Assembly (NCBI RefSeq): GCF_002272835.1
Contig: NZ_MLAO01000002.1
Location: 156,980 to 220,979, forward strand
Direction: 5' to 3'
Origin: Helicobacter sp. 11S03491-1
GTDB lineage: Bacteria; Campylobacterota; Campylobacteria; Campylobacterales; Helicobacteraceae
Length of the DNA: 64,000 nucleotides
Part shown: positions 37,427 through 47,147 of the stretch, piece by piece
Layout of the letters: each line of letters opens with the position of its first letter
Position numbering within the stretch: the stretch's first letter is position 1
Program-made: the position numbers and the translations under genes
The notes under the pieces: model-generated
What the model saw: only the letters and a program-made list of their open reading frames with translations
Told to the model about the DNA's origin: nothing
The model's database searches: none

Positions 37427-37558
37427 TGGACTCCACCAAGAATTTCAAAAAATACCATAGAAAATTGAAAAATCATAGTTTTTGAGCTTAATATTGTAGG
37501 TATAAGATTTTTTCATCATCGTGATTTTGCCTATCAATATGACCAAAAAGTCCCAAAA

Positions 37559-37774
37559 GTGCAATGCGATAATTTTTTGTTTAATCATCATAAGAAGGTA
37601 AAAAAGAAAATATTAAGCGAATTGTTTGTTAGAAAAGGAAAATTCAGAATTTTAAGACTTCCCCTTACATATCATAGCAATGCGGTTGAGGGGGTAAAAC
37701 CACTTGGTTTGATTACATCAAATAGTGAGACTAAAGGATTGCTTAAACAAGGGAAGTCCTTTTTAAATTCTTAA
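37559..37774 (+). pseudogene. Fic-family protein remnant
   Basis: A 71-codon fragment containing LTYHSNAVEG followed by NSETKGLLKQGKSF. The SNAVEG matches the (S/T)xxxE(G/N) inhibitory-helix motif that precedes the Fic fold in many Fic adenylyltransferases. The catalytic HPFxxGNGR motif is absent and frames break on both sides, so this is debris of a Fic gene. Confidence 0.5.
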
Positions 37775-38417
37775 TGAAGTTGATAATACCGGGCTTTGCT
37801 TAAGCTTATAGCAAAAATTTAAAATTGGATTTATGGAAATAAAATTTAAATAATTAGCTTAATTTAATTTTGGTTTGGATTAAAAATATTTTTGATAATA
37901 TAGGCAAAGGTGCGAGTGTGTTGATGATTGATCTATTTAAAAATTACAATAAATATTTATTATTTTATAAATAAAATTGAAAAAGAAATAATTTGCTAAA
38001 AAATTTAAAAACCCAAAGCCATCTAAAGCGGATAAAAAATATTTCAAATCAAAGAATAAAGAGTTTTAGAAAACTATAAAAGATATAAAAGTGAAAAATA
38101 ATTTTAGAAAACTAGAAAAAAATTTAAAATAAATCAAAATAATAAATAAATATTATCTTAAAATATTTTAAAAATTTAAATTTCAAGAAAAGTATGAGAT
38201 TGATTTGCTAAGATGTAACTCAGAGCGCTAGAAAAATAGGTGCTTAAAAAGATGAATGAAAATCACACAAACCAATGAACAAGCACTTTTTAATGCATAG
38301 ATTTTAGACACCAAAAAGCCTCACTAGGCATTATATGAGGTCAAAAACTATATTTTAATTTATTTTAGAATATTTATTTCATTTAACAAAGAATTTCTTT
38401 AAAATAAAAAACAGACT
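37775..38417. other. AT-rich intergenic region with gene debris
   Basis: About 640 bases with no intact gene. Strongly A-rich on the plus strand (Lys/Asn/Ile-rich in all frames, many stops). A short direct repeat, TTTTAGAAAACTA, occurs twice around 38063-38116. A GTGCTT...AAGCAC pair near 38240-38290 has a long loop. I see no confident function. Confidence 0.4.
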
Positions 38418-38897
38418 TCATGAAAACAGATTAAAATTAGGGTTGATGTGAAAATAAGCCAATATTTTAATGATAATAAGAGTGCTAATCCCTGCTAATA
38501 AACCGGCTAAGGCATCATCGCCGACCACTCCAAGCCCGCCTTTGACCTTTTTGTCAATTTTGCCAATCATAGAAGGCTTGGAAATATCATAAAATCTAAA
38601 AAATAAAAATGCCCCCAAAATACCTATAATCGAGAACCCACTCATACCCATTGCAAGCCACATACCCACAAGCTCATCAATAACAATACTTTTGTCATCA
38701 TGAGCACCTCCATTTTGCTCATAAACATCAATTTGCTTGATGGCAAAAACCCCCACTAAAATGGCAAGTAAAAATATCGTTTGATTTGAAAAATAAACTA
38801 AAGGCAATCCAATAATCAGTGCAAGAATACTCCCCATTGTCCCGGGAGCTATGGGGGATTTGCCACTATAAAAGAGTGTTAGAAATATTTCTCTCAT
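38418..38897 (-). CDS. pgpA: Phosphatidylglycerophosphatase A
   Basis: Inner-membrane phosphatase converting phosphatidylglycerol phosphate to phosphatidylglycerol. 159 residues, four hydrophobic segments. Family motifs: PIAPGTMGS, DKSIVIDELVGMW (metal/catalytic acids) and FRFYDISKPSMIGKID followed by VVGDDALAGL. It ends the minus-strand run ispDF / HP1021-like / ATP-sulfurylase-like / pgpA, the order seen in Campylobacter jejuni. Confidence 0.95.
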   Translation of the reverse strand: MREIFLTLFYSGKSPIAPGTMGSILALIIGLPLVYFSNQTIFLLAILVGVFAIKQIDVYEQNGGAHDDKSIVIDELVGMWLAMGMSGFSIIGILGAFLFFRFYDISKPSMIGKIDKKVKGGLGVVGDDALAGLLAGISTLIIIKILAYFHINPNFNLFS

Positions 38898-38905
38898 TAT
38901 TTTCC

Positions 38906-40090
38906 TTACATTTGAATAGGGTTTTGGTAAAGTCCCATAAGTTTAATATAAAATTCTTCTTCACTTTTGTTGTTCAAAATCCCATCAGAAGGCACAATAT
39001 CATAATAAAGTTTTTTGAGATTGGCAAAACGATTGGGGTGGAGACCAGAGAGAATCATGGCAGAAATTTGCTCTCTTACTAAGATAGATGGAGGCAAGAT
39101 GCCAAGTTTATAGAGTTCCAAAATAGATTCTGAATTATAGTTGGTATGATGATGGTGGCCATGGGGACAGGTTATCTTGCTTACAAGAGTTTTGCAAAGC
39201 GAACAATAAACATATTCATTGATAATTGTAGTTTCAATATCCACGCCTTGGAGACGATCAAAAACAGAATGTCTTTTGTTGTCTGTATAATAAACAGATA
39301 AATTAGGGCTATTTTCTCCGACAATAAGCTTGGTGCAGCCATAATTTTTTGCCACAATGGCATGGAGAATCATCTTATTTTGTCCGGCAAATAAATAAGT
39401 ATCATCAAGAGGAATGATACAAATTTTATCTTTGATAAGAAAATTATTTGCAATATATTGCATACACTTTTCTCTCAAAGCATAGTTCATAAAATCTTTT
39501 TTATAAGGTTTGAGTAGAAAAATGACTAATAAATCGCATTTTTCTAATTCTTCGCGAAGCATGCGTTCATGTGCCCTATGAAAAGGCTTAGCACTCATCA
39601 TAATCCCTGTGATTTGTTTGGCATTGGTGAGATTGATTTTTTCATGCAATCTTTTTTTGGCTTCTTTAATGTCTTTAAAAATGACAACATATTTTCCACT
39701 AACAGCATAATTTCCGAGTCTTTGAAGGGTGCTGGAGGCTTCTTGAGTGGAGAGATCCCCGCCCATAATTTTTTCTAATCTTTGGTGTTTGTCAATTTTG
39801 TAGATTTCCTCTACAATAATTTTGCCAACAACCCTTCCTTCGGTTACGATATTAAGTGCCTCTCCTTTTTTGATAGAAGATAAGACTGCCTGATTCCTTC
39901 TGCCACTAGGGCTAAGTAGAAATGGACAAGGAAATGTTTGGTTTTTGTAAAGCCCGGTTTTATTGACTTCTTCCATTTGTGTTTTGTTCATTAGCGTGGT
40001 TACAGGATAAAGTAGCCCTTCTTGCACTAAAGAAAGCGCTGAGAGTGCCTCTTTATCAATATAGATTTTATTTCTTTCTTGCAATGCCAT
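38906..40090 (-). CDS. ATP-sulfurylase-like protein with C-terminal Cys/His cluster
   Basis: 394 residues related to sulfate adenylyltransferase: an N-terminal PUA-like domain (~1-150) and a nucleotidyltransferase domain with MSAKPFHRAHERML (~165-180) in the HxxH position. The usual QxRNPxHxxHE is reduced (no Arg-Asn-Pro). Near residue 295 it has CSLCKTLVSKITCPHGHHHH, a likely metal site. Homologues sit at this place in Campylobacter and are annotated sat; no sulfate-assimilation partners (cysDN, aprAB) are visible here, so true ATP sulfurylase activity is doubtful. It overlaps the regulator gene by 23 bases. Confidence 0.8.
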   Translation of the reverse strand: MALQERNKIYIDKEALSALSLVQEGLLYPVTTLMNKTQMEEVNKTGLYKNQTFPCPFLLSPSGRRNQAVLSSIKKGEALNIVTEGRVVGKIIVEEIYKIDKHQRLEKIMGGDLSTQEASSTLQRLGNYAVSGKYVVIFKDIKEAKKRLHEKINLTNAKQITGIMMSAKPFHRAHERMLREELEKCDLLVIFLLKPYKKDFMNYALREKCMQYIANNFLIKDKICIIPLDDTYLFAGQNKMILHAIVAKNYGCTKLIVGENSPNLSVYYTDNKRHSVFDRLQGVDIETTIINEYVYCSLCKTLVSKITCPHGHHHHTNYNSESILELYKLGILPPSILVREQISAMILSGLHPNRFANLKKLYYDIVPSDGILNNKSEEEFYIKLMGLYQNPIQM

Positions 40091-40955
40091 ATTTTTTTCT
40101 CTTTTCCCATAGACTTTTTCGACTCATCCCTAATTTTTTTGCAAGTTCAATATCCGGATAGCGTCCCTCAAATTTTGAAATGATGACTTTTTCATATTCT
40201 TTGATTGAGAGGATTTCTGCTCCAATTTCATGACTATTGGGAATATTGGATATATCGACAATTTGAGGAAATACAATTTTATCGGTTGAAACGATTGAAA
40301 TAATCAACGAATATTTAATGGCGATGTCGAGAAAATCTTTGCGTTCCAGTTTTTTAAGTTCTTCAAGATTCGTGATGTAGGCTACGGTGGATTTTGATGG
40401 ATTTGTTTTCAAAAAATTTTTATATTTTTCTTCTTTGAGTGTGAAAAATTCAAAACGAATATTTTTTTCTCTTGCATATTTCATTGCATAAATATCAGCA
40501 CTCCTTTGTGAATTGCTTTTGATGACAAAAGGAGGGCTATATTGGAAGGGAGTGGGGGTGTTGAGTTCTTTTTCTATAAAATTAAAATAAGAGTTATAAA
40601 AATTAATCTTAGTGATAATGTCTTTATAATCCCTGTAGTGTTCAATTTTTCTAATGAGTTCATCAATCATAAAAGGTTTGAGAATATAATCTTTTGCCCC
40701 TGCCTTAATAGGCTTGCTCACAGTATCATCGCTAACATAAGAAATCATCATAATGATAATGCAATTTGCATTGCTGCGAATAAATTTTTCGTAATTATCC
40801 CCACAAATACTTGAAGAGAGGAGTATGACATCATGATGATTTTTAACATTAGTATCCATTACAGAAGTGATATGGCAATCATGTCCAATATCGGCTAATT
40901 TTGATGCGATACTTTGGGCTAAGTAAGTTTCATTCTCAATAATTAAAATATTCAT
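40068..40955 (-). CDS. Orphan atypical response regulator, HP1021-like
   Basis: 295 residues: an N-terminal receiver-like domain (1-~118) and a C-terminal Fis-type helix-turn-helix (DIELAKKLGMSRKSLWEKRK). The phosphoacceptor Asp is absent (ILLSSS, Ser47 at the expected place) and the acidic pocket is reduced (ENE), as in H. pylori HP1021, a phosphorylation-independent regulator. ATG 40955 has AAGGA upstream and overlaps the ispDF stop (ATGA). Its context matches Campylobacter Cj1608. Confidence 0.92.
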   Translation of the reverse strand: MNILIIENETYLAQSIASKLADIGHDCHITSVMDTNVKNHHDVILLSSSICGDNYEKFIRSNANCIIIMMISYVSDDTVSKPIKAGAKDYILKPFMIDELIRKIEHYRDYKDIITKINFYNSYFNFIEKELNTPTPFQYSPPFVIKSNSQRSADIYAMKYAREKNIRFEFFTLKEEKYKNFLKTNPSKSTVAYITNLEELKKLERKDFLDIAIKYSLIISIVSTDKIVFPQIVDISNIPNSHEIGAEILSIKEYEKVIISKFEGRYPDIELAKKLGMSRKSLWEKRKKYGIARKK

Positions 40956-42103
40956 ATTTTTTCCTTCCAATTAATAAATTTCATATTGACATTTGCCATT
41001 ACGGCTATGCCTTCTTTTCGACCAATAAATCCTAAGTTCTCTGTTGTAGTAGCTTTGATATTGACACGTGATTTATCCATATAAAGAATTTCGGCAATGC
41101 TTGTGTGTATTTTGGACTTGTAAGGGGCGATTTTTGGTGTTTGGGCTATAATAGTAATATCTGCATGAATGAGTTGGAAGCCTATAGAGATGGCAAAATC
41201 ATAAATTTGTTTCAATAAGACCTTGGAATCAGCCAATTTGTATTGAGGATCTTCATCAGAAAACCATTCGCCAATATCTCCCCCGCCAATAGCTCCAAGT
41301 ATAGCATCGCTAAGGGCATGCAAGGCAACATCTCCATCGCTATGAGCAGCAAATCCAAAATCTGATTGAATCTCTATTCCCCCTAATACCATTTTTTTGC
41401 CTTTTTCAAAAGCATGGACATCAAAACCATTTCCTGTAAATATTTCTACAGAAGGCGAGGGCAATTCTTTAAGCGCAAAAATATCATTGTAATAAGTGAG
41501 TTTGGCAAGTTTTGGGCTTCCGGGGATATAAACAACCTTGCCATGATTGGCGCTGATAGCTGAGCTTTCATCGGTAAAATTTTCGTTTTTGAGACATCGG
41601 AGTTTTTGTGTCCTGGAGAGTTGTGGGGTTTGGATTAGTTTGAGGGCAGTCCTGTCAATATAGGTTTCTTTATAAATAGCAGTATCCGGGACTTCCAGAT
41701 AGGGGGCAACACAATCTGTGGAGTCATCAAAAGCTTCCAGCAAATTAAAAAAGACATTTTCATCAAGGTTCCATCTGGCTACATCGCTAATCAAAACAGC
41801 TTGTGTTTGGACATGCTCGAGTGCATTTTGCATAGATTCCCAACGTGTTTTTCCGCCTAATACAATTTCAAAATCACAAATTTTTTGCATATAAACAAAA
41901 TCCAAATCACAAGCAGTAATGATGATTTTTTTAAAATTATAAATCTTTTTAAAATCATTTGCTACTTTTTGCCACAAAGGAAGAGATCCTAAACGTATCC
42001 ATTGCTTTTTAATACGATAATGGGCGGGGGCTTGAGCGCAGAATCGACTTGAACTTCCTGCTGCCATTATGATTAAAGATAAATCTGATTTCTTATCTGA
42101 CAC
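40952..42103 (-). CDS. ispDF: Bifunctional IspD/IspF isoprenoid enzyme
   Basis: Fusion of MEP cytidylyltransferase (IspD, ~1-220) and MECDP synthase (IspF, ~225-383), two non-consecutive steps of the MEP pathway. IspD motifs: LIIMAAGSSSRF and KKQW. IspF motifs: GNGFDVHAFEKGKKMVLGG (metal Asp/His), AHSDGDVALHALSDAILGA and ATTTENLGFIGRKEGIAV. GTG 42103 (VSDKKSDLSL...) is chosen because AGGAG lies 9 bases upstream; the frame stays open to ATG 42148. Confidence 0.95.
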   Translation of the reverse strand: MSDKKSDLSLIIMAAGSSSRFCAQAPAHYRIKKQWIRLGSLPLWQKVANDFKKIYNFKKIIITACDLDFVYMQKICDFEIVLGGKTRWESMQNALEHVQTQAVLISDVARWNLDENVFFNLLEAFDDSTDCVAPYLEVPDTAIYKETYIDRTALKLIQTPQLSRTQKLRCLKNENFTDESSAISANHGKVVYIPGSPKLAKLTYYNDIFALKELPSPSVEIFTGNGFDVHAFEKGKKMVLGGIEIQSDFGFAAHSDGDVALHALSDAILGAIGGGDIGEWFSDEDPQYKLADSKVLLKQIYDFAISIGFQLIHADITIIAQTPKIAPYKSKIHTSIAEILYMDKSRVNIKATTTENLGFIGRKEGIAVMANVNMKFINWKEKI

Positions 42104-42261
42104 CCTATATACTCCTATGTTGTAAAAACCTGTTACTAAATTATACACATTTAAATCTTTTTAAAAGCTTGAATTTTATTTATTTTGAAATTTTTGTTAT
42201 AGGGTTTGATGTATAATTCAAAAAGATCAAGAAATATATTATTTTATGAAAGTGAGAGAAA

Positions 42262-43608
42262 ATGAGGAAACAATGGGTAGCCCAACGCAAAAATGATACA
42301 ATTAAAACGCAGCTATATTATGCTAAAAATGGCATAATTACCCCGGAAATGGAATATATTGCCAATAAAGAAAATCTCAAAGCAGAGATAATTCAAAAAG
42401 AAGTCGCCAAAGGGAGGCTTATTATCCCTGCTAATATTAATCATCTCAATCTGGAGCCAATGGGGATTGGTGTCGCATTGCGCACGAAGATTAATTCAAA
42501 TATTGGAAGTTCTTCAATTATCAATTCTATTGATGAGGAAGTGGAGAAATTAAAAGTTTCTATCAAATATGGTGCAGATACAGTGATGGATCTTTCTACA
42601 GGTGGGAATTTGGATAAAATCAGAGAAGCAATTATCCGAGCATCTTCTGTGCCTATTGGGACCGTGCCTATTTATCAGATTCTTCATGATGTCAAAAACG
42701 ATGTGATGAAACTAGATATTGATGTGATGTTAAAAGTCTTAAAAAAACAAGCCCAACAAGGTGTGAGTTATTTTACTATCCATTGTGGATTTTTGCTTGA
42801 ACATATGCCTTATGTGAGTCGGAGAAAAATGGGGATTGTCAGTCGTGGGGGAAGTTTGATGGCAAGCTGGATGATGCATTATCACAAACAAAATCCTTTT
42901 TATGAAGCCTATGATGAAATTCTTGGAATTTGCAGAGAATATGATGTGAGTTTGAGTTTGGGAGATTCTCTCAGACCGGGTTGTTTGGCTGATGCAAGTG
43001 ATGAGGCGCAATTTAGCGAACTCAAAGTATTAGGAGAGCTTGCAACAAGAGCTTATCAAGCTGATGTCCAAGTGATGATAGAAGGACCGGGTCATGTTCC
43101 TCTCAATCAAATAGAGAGGAATGTCAAATTACAAAAAGAATATTGTAACCAGGCGCCTTTTTATGTTTTGGGTCCATTGGTTACAGATATTGCAGCAGGA
43201 TATGATCATATTGCAAGTGCTATAGGTGCTTGTGTAGCGGCATGGAAGGGAGTGGCAATGTTATGTTATGTAACACCTAAGGAGCATTTAGGCTTACCAA
43301 ATGCAAAAGATGTGCGAGAAGGTATTTTGGCTTATAAAATTGCTGCTCATGCTGCTGATATTGCACGTGGAAGGATCAAAGCAAGAGAAAGAGATGATGC
43401 CATGAGTGATGCGCGTTATAGCTTTGATTGGAATAAACAATTTGAACTTGCTCTAGATCCTGAAAGAGCAAGAGAATATCATGATGAGGGCTTGCCTCAA
43501 GAGGTTTTTAAAGAGGCTGAGTTTTGCTCTATGTGCGGGCCAAAATTTTGTAGCTATAAAATCAGTCAAGAAATTTTCAAAGAATACAAAGAGGAAGTAA
43601 CCCAGTGA
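42262..43608 (+). CDS. thiC: Phosphomethylpyrimidine synthase ThiC
   Basis: Radical-SAM enzyme converting aminoimidazole ribotide to HMP-phosphate for thiamine. 448 residues (short form, without the long N-terminal extension). Motifs: [28 protein letters not shown] and the C-terminal iron-sulfur site [10 protein letters not shown] (CxxCx4C). The 113-base leader shows no TPP riboswitch core. Confidence 0.97.
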   Translation: MRKQWVAQRKNDTIKTQLYYAKNGIITPEMEYIANKENLKAEIIQKEVAKGRLIIPANINHLNLEPMGIGVALRTKINSNIGSSSIINSIDEEVEKLKVSIKYGADTVMDLSTGGNLDKIREAIIRASSVPIGTVPIYQILHDVKNDVMKLDIDVMLKVLKKQAQQGVSYFTIHCGFLLEHMPYVSRRKMGIVSRGGSLMASWMMHYHKQNPFYEAYDEILGICREYDVSLSLGDSLRPGCLADASDEAQFSELKVLGELATRAYQADVQVMIEGPGHVPLNQIERNVKLQKEYCNQAPFYVLGPLVTDIAAGYDHIASAIGACVAAWKGVAMLCYVTPKEHLGLPNAKDVREGILAYKIAAHAADIARGRIKARERDDAMSDARYSFDWNKQFELALDPERAREYHDEGLPQEVFKEAEFCSMCGPKFCSYKISQEIFKEYKEEVTQ

Positions 43609-44562
43609 CATAACAATGATACTTAGGAAGAAACCTAAATATTAAATAAATAGTTAATTTTTTAAGTAATTGATCGGAAGGGGTGGGTTTGCTTGTTTTC
43701 TTTGTTTGGAAAACTTCATTATAAACAAAAAAACCCTTCATAAGTCTGTTGCATTTATAAAGATCCCTAAAGATAAAATGTGGAAAAACATTTTGAATGT
43801 AATGGTAGGGATGGTTTTTAAGATGACTTGATTTGTGTATTGTGTACTCAAGGGGAGTGGATTTGGAAATAAAATTAATGATTTTTCCAATATTTGCAGA
43901 TCTCTATTCAATAGCCGCCTACTATGAACAATATCAATGCTATCTATCATTGAAAAAATGATTGAGAATGCTGATAAAGTAAGATTTAAGTAATGGAAAA
44001 ATAGGGGATAGGGAACTTCATCAAAAAACTTCTGTTTTTTGGCGTGCCTATTTAGCATGCTTTTAACATTGATTTGAGGAAAGATACCTGCGGTCTATAT
44101 TGCCTGATTTATATCCCGGAGACACTTTGTAAGGTTTGATCAAGACTATTATAATGTGTTTGGTGAAGCATTTTTGGAGAGATGATACTTCTACTCCGGT
44201 AACTCTCTAATATTTTCTAATCCGGGATCTTGAGGTAAATTCTCTGTCGCATTGAGTATTTTGCTTTGAATATCCGGAATTTCATCACTCATTACAAGGG
44301 ATAATAATAGATTGATTATAGAAATTTTTTTGATCATAAAAAGTATTTTATAATATTAGTAATTATTATTATTTTATTTATTTGAAATGATCCTGAAATA
44401 CAAATGAGGGAGTATTTAATAGAAATTTATAAACTTAGTGAATACTTCATTGAAGTTTGGCAGAAATTTTTTCTATGAAATATGGAGATATTTTGAGAGT
44501 TTATTTTGCATTAAGGTTTTATTGATTATAAGGTTTGTATATTTTATTATTTAAGGAAGATA
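43609..44562. other. Long intergenic stretch between thiC and mrp
   Basis: About 950 bases with no intact gene. The middle holds a decayed minus-strand gene (listed separately, 43738-44337). The final 200 bases before mrp are AT-rich and must carry its promoter. Confidence 0.5.
43738..44337 (-). pseudogene. Decayed gene for an exported protein
   Basis: ATG 44337 opens a signal-peptide-like 48-codon piece (MIKKISIINLLLSLVMSDEI then PDIQSKILNATENLPQDPG) that stops at 44191. Coding-like stretches follow in other frames (GVEVSSLQKCFTKHIIIVLI; then LLNRDLQILEKSLILFPN at 43738-44058). Several frameshifts and stops are needed to explain it. The order signal peptide, CF..., LxxxDLxxLE faintly recalls POTRA domains of TpsB/ShlB transporters, but that is a guess. 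Confidence 0.4.
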
Positions 44563-45672
44563 ATGATTACTCAAGACAAGATTTTAGAAGTGTTAAAAAC
44601 AGTTATATACCCTAATTTTGAAAAAGATATTGTGAGTTTTGGTTTTGTCAAAAATATTACGTTGCATGAAGATAAATTAAGTCTCTTTCTTGACATCCCA
44701 TCAAGCAACCCGGAAGTTGCCGGTCTGCTTGAAAAAGAAATAGAGACCAAAGTTGCAAAACTAGGTATCTTATCATTTCATATTGATATTAAAACTCCTC
44801 CAAAACCTGAACCCAAAGCATCTACAACAAAAAATTTAGCTCCTCAAATCAAACATTTTGTAATGGTGAGTTCGGGCAAAGGTGGTGTGGGCAAAAGCAC
44901 AACAAGCGCCAATCTTGCTATTGCTCTTGCACAACAAGGTAAAAGAGTCGGCTTGTTAGATGCGGATGTTTATGGTCCCAACATCCCCAGAATGTTAGGA
45001 CTCAATACAGCAAAGCCCAATGTAGATTCAAGCGGAAAGAGGCTTATCCCTCTTAAGGCTTTTGGTGTAGAAATGATGAGTATGGGAGTGCTTTATGAAG
45101 AAGGTCAAAGTCTCATTTGGCGGGGTCCAATGCTTATGCGAGCAATTGAACAGATGCTTACAGATGTGCTTTGGAGTGAATTGGATATTTTGGTCATTGA
45201 TATGCCCCCAGGAACCGGAGATGCGCAATTGAGTCTTGCTCAGAGTGTGCCTGTAAGCGCCGGGATTACTGTTACAACTCCACAGCAAGTAAGTTTAGAT
45301 GATAGCTCTAGAAGTTTGGATATGTTTGTGAAGCTTCATATACCTATTGGTGGGGTTATTGAGAATATGAGTGGGTTTATTTGTCCCAGTTGTGGGGGTG
45401 AATCGGATATTTTTGGCAAGGGCAGTGCTAAAATACTTGCAGATAAATACAATACAAGCATACTTGCACAAATCCCCCTAGAACCAAAAGTACGTGAAGG
45501 AGGAGATAGTGGGAAGCCTATTGTATTCTTTGATCCTAGTTCTGTGAGTGCAAAAGCTTATGTTAAAGCCGCATTATCAATAATGGAATTTCTTCAAAAA
45601 GTTACAGAGGAAAAATTAGCAGATAATAAAAATATCCAGCCAACACAAGATAATTCTGCTCTGCATTCCTAA
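44563..45672 (+). CDS. mrp: Mrp/ApbC iron-sulfur cluster carrier ATPase
   Basis: 369-residue P-loop ATPase that carries and delivers Fe-S clusters. N-terminal MIP18/DUF59 domain (~1-80), deviant Walker [13 protein letters not shown] (~103-114), switch [15 protein letters not shown] and a CPSC motif (~272-275) for the bridging cluster. ATG start with AAGGA upstream. Confidence 0.96.
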   Translation: MITQDKILEVLKTVIYPNFEKDIVSFGFVKNITLHEDKLSLFLDIPSSNPEVAGLLEKEIETKVAKLGILSFHIDIKTPPKPEPKASTTKNLAPQIKHFVMVSSGKGGVGKSTTSANLAIALAQQGKRVGLLDADVYGPNIPRMLGLNTAKPNVDSSGKRLIPLKAFGVEMMSMGVLYEEGQSLIWRGPMLMRAIEQMLTDVLWSELDILVIDMPPGTGDAQLSLAQSVPVSAGITVTTPQQVSLDDSSRSLDMFVKLHIPIGGVIENMSGFICPSCGGESDIFGKGSAKILADKYNTSILAQIPLEPKVREGGDSGKPIVFFDPSSVSAKAYVKAALSIMEFLQKVTEEKLADNKNIQPTQDNSALHS

Positions 45673-45677
45673 GATTT

Positions 45678-45857
45678 TTAAATGCCTATGGGGTTATGAA
45701 AATATTTAATAACCCCATAATCTTTTAAATATTCGCAAGGATTTATGCTAAAAAATTTTATAATTTTAGAGTGGTTATAAGCGCCTAAAAAAAGAATGGT
45801 TGTATTGGGAATATTTTCTCTTAATGTTTGAATATTCAGAGATGCAGTATTGTAGGG
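45678..45857 (-). pseudogene. C-terminal fragment of an unrecognised gene
   Basis: Minus-strand frame without start: NTASLNIQTLRENIPNTTIL, then FLGAYNHSKIIKFFSINPCE and YLKDYGVIKYFHNPIGI-stop. Coding-like pieces continue upstream in other frames to ~46000 (GDYHNFDLDNKYSLFLKQNM). Probably a decayed gene; family not recognised. It overlaps the terminator-like hairpin. Confidence 0.4.
45687..45719 (+). terminator. Likely rho-independent terminator after mrp
   Basis: Perfect 11-base stem TATGGGGTTAT / ATAACCCCATA with an 11-base loop, followed by ATCTTTTAAAT; 14 bases after the mrp stop. Confidence 0.75.
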
Positions 45858-46082
45858 CTAGAAAATCATAAATTCAAAATAATAAAATGAACTAACTCAG
45901 ATGTGGACATATTTTGTTTAAGAAACAAGCTGTATTTATTATCAAGATCAAAGTTATGGTAGTCTCCAGAGTAAGTTTTTTTATTTTGTGCAACTCAATA
46001 TCTTATAAAACTATTTCATATGATTGATATTGTGGAGTCTTGTTGATAGAGTATTTTATTAATTTTTTATTTTTTAAAGAGA

Positions 46083-47147
46083 CTAAGTTTTAAAATTGAT
46101 TTTCCCAAAATGCCAGAATGCTACTATCCCTAGAATAATAAGCGGTATTAAAATACCTATTTCAGGGGGAAAAAGTCCGCTAATACTTAATTTTCCCAAA
46201 GCAAAGAATAAACCCCAAACAACAAGAGAAATAACAATAAAACCAAAGCTCAACAATGCAAGATTTCCATATCGTGCCAGGCTTGGGGTGTAATAAGCAA
46301 TAATCATTGTTGTTAGAGGGACGAAGAAGGGAATAAAAATAAAGCTATAAAGCATAGCACGTATTTTCTCGCTTCCGGCATTTTGATTTTTAAGTATAAG
46401 CATTGATTGAATAGCATCAATAATAGATACAGAAGGCTTATTTTGATAAATAGTATCTAAAACTTTTGGACGAAAACCTTTGAGGATTTTTAATTCTTGA
46501 AGATGCTCAATATCAAGTCCTTTGCCTCCGAGTGAAAAAGTTTGTGGCAGAGTAGAAATACTTGCATTTTGGAGCACCCAATAGCCATTTTCAAAATGGG
46601 CAGTATCTGCTTGGGTAAAAGAGTTTAAAAAATAATTTTTAAGGTGAAATACTTTAATATTTTGTGCTTTTTGCAATAGAGGGAAAATTTTGCCAAAATA
46701 GACATAATCTTCCCCATATTTCACCAATAAATCTTCAGTAGTATTTGAAAAATTTCCTTGATAAATAATAGCTTCTGCTTTTTCTTGCGCATAAACAAAA
46801 GGTGTAGCATTTAAGCCAATATAAATTAAACTAAAAAATAAACTTATGATAAGAATAGGTTTTAAGATAGCTTTTTTTGAAAACCCTATAGCCAAAAGGG
46901 CAGTATATTGATTGGACTTAATCATAGTAATATAGACTATTACCATACCCAAAAGCAAAGAAATTGGCAAAGTATAATTGAATGCATACAAAGCATCATA
47001 AACAAAAAATAAAATCGCAAGGTTTGCAGAATCAGGAAATTTATCTACATATTTGAGACTATCAATACTGATAAAAAACATTTCTAAAGCGCAAAATACT
47101 ATAAAAAAATATTTTAGATAATAATAGGCTATAAATCTAAAAATCAT
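46083..47147 (-). CDS. lptG: LptG/LptF-type LPS export permease
   Basis: Inner-membrane subunit of the Lpt lipopolysaccharide transporter: three N-terminal TM helices (~9-110), a periplasmic beta-jellyroll (~120-255) and three C-terminal TM helices. 354 residues, family length. It matches the H. pylori gene next to pth (HP1498). It overlaps pth by 11 bases and closes the operon nfu to lptG. LptF versus LptG cannot be separated with certainty by eye. Confidence 0.88.
   Translation of the reverse strand: MIFRFIAYYYLKYFFIVFCALEMFFISIDSLKYVDKFPDSANLAILFFVYDALYAFNYTLPISLLLGMVIVYITMIKSNQYTALLAIGFSKKAILKPILIISLFFSLIYIGLNATPFVYAQEKAEAIIYQGNFSNTTEDLLVKYGEDYVYFGKIFPLLQKAQNIKVFHLKNYFLNSFTQADTAHFENGYWVLQNASISTLPQTFSLGGKGLDIEHLQELKILKGFRPKVLDTIYQNKPSVSIIDAIQSMLILKNQNAGSEKIRAMLYSFIFIPFFVPLTTMIIAYYTPSLARYGNLALLSFGFIVISLVVWGLFFALGKLSISGLFPPEIGILIPLIILGIVAFWHFGKINFKT

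Noticed and set aside
42149..42261. TPP riboswitch before thiC
   Set aside because: Leader is short and lacks the conserved CTGAGA-type core and P1-P3 pairing.
43738..44058. Intact 106-codon minus-strand gene
   Set aside because: No ribosome site, and protein-like sequence upstream continues in other frames; better explained as part of a decayed gene.
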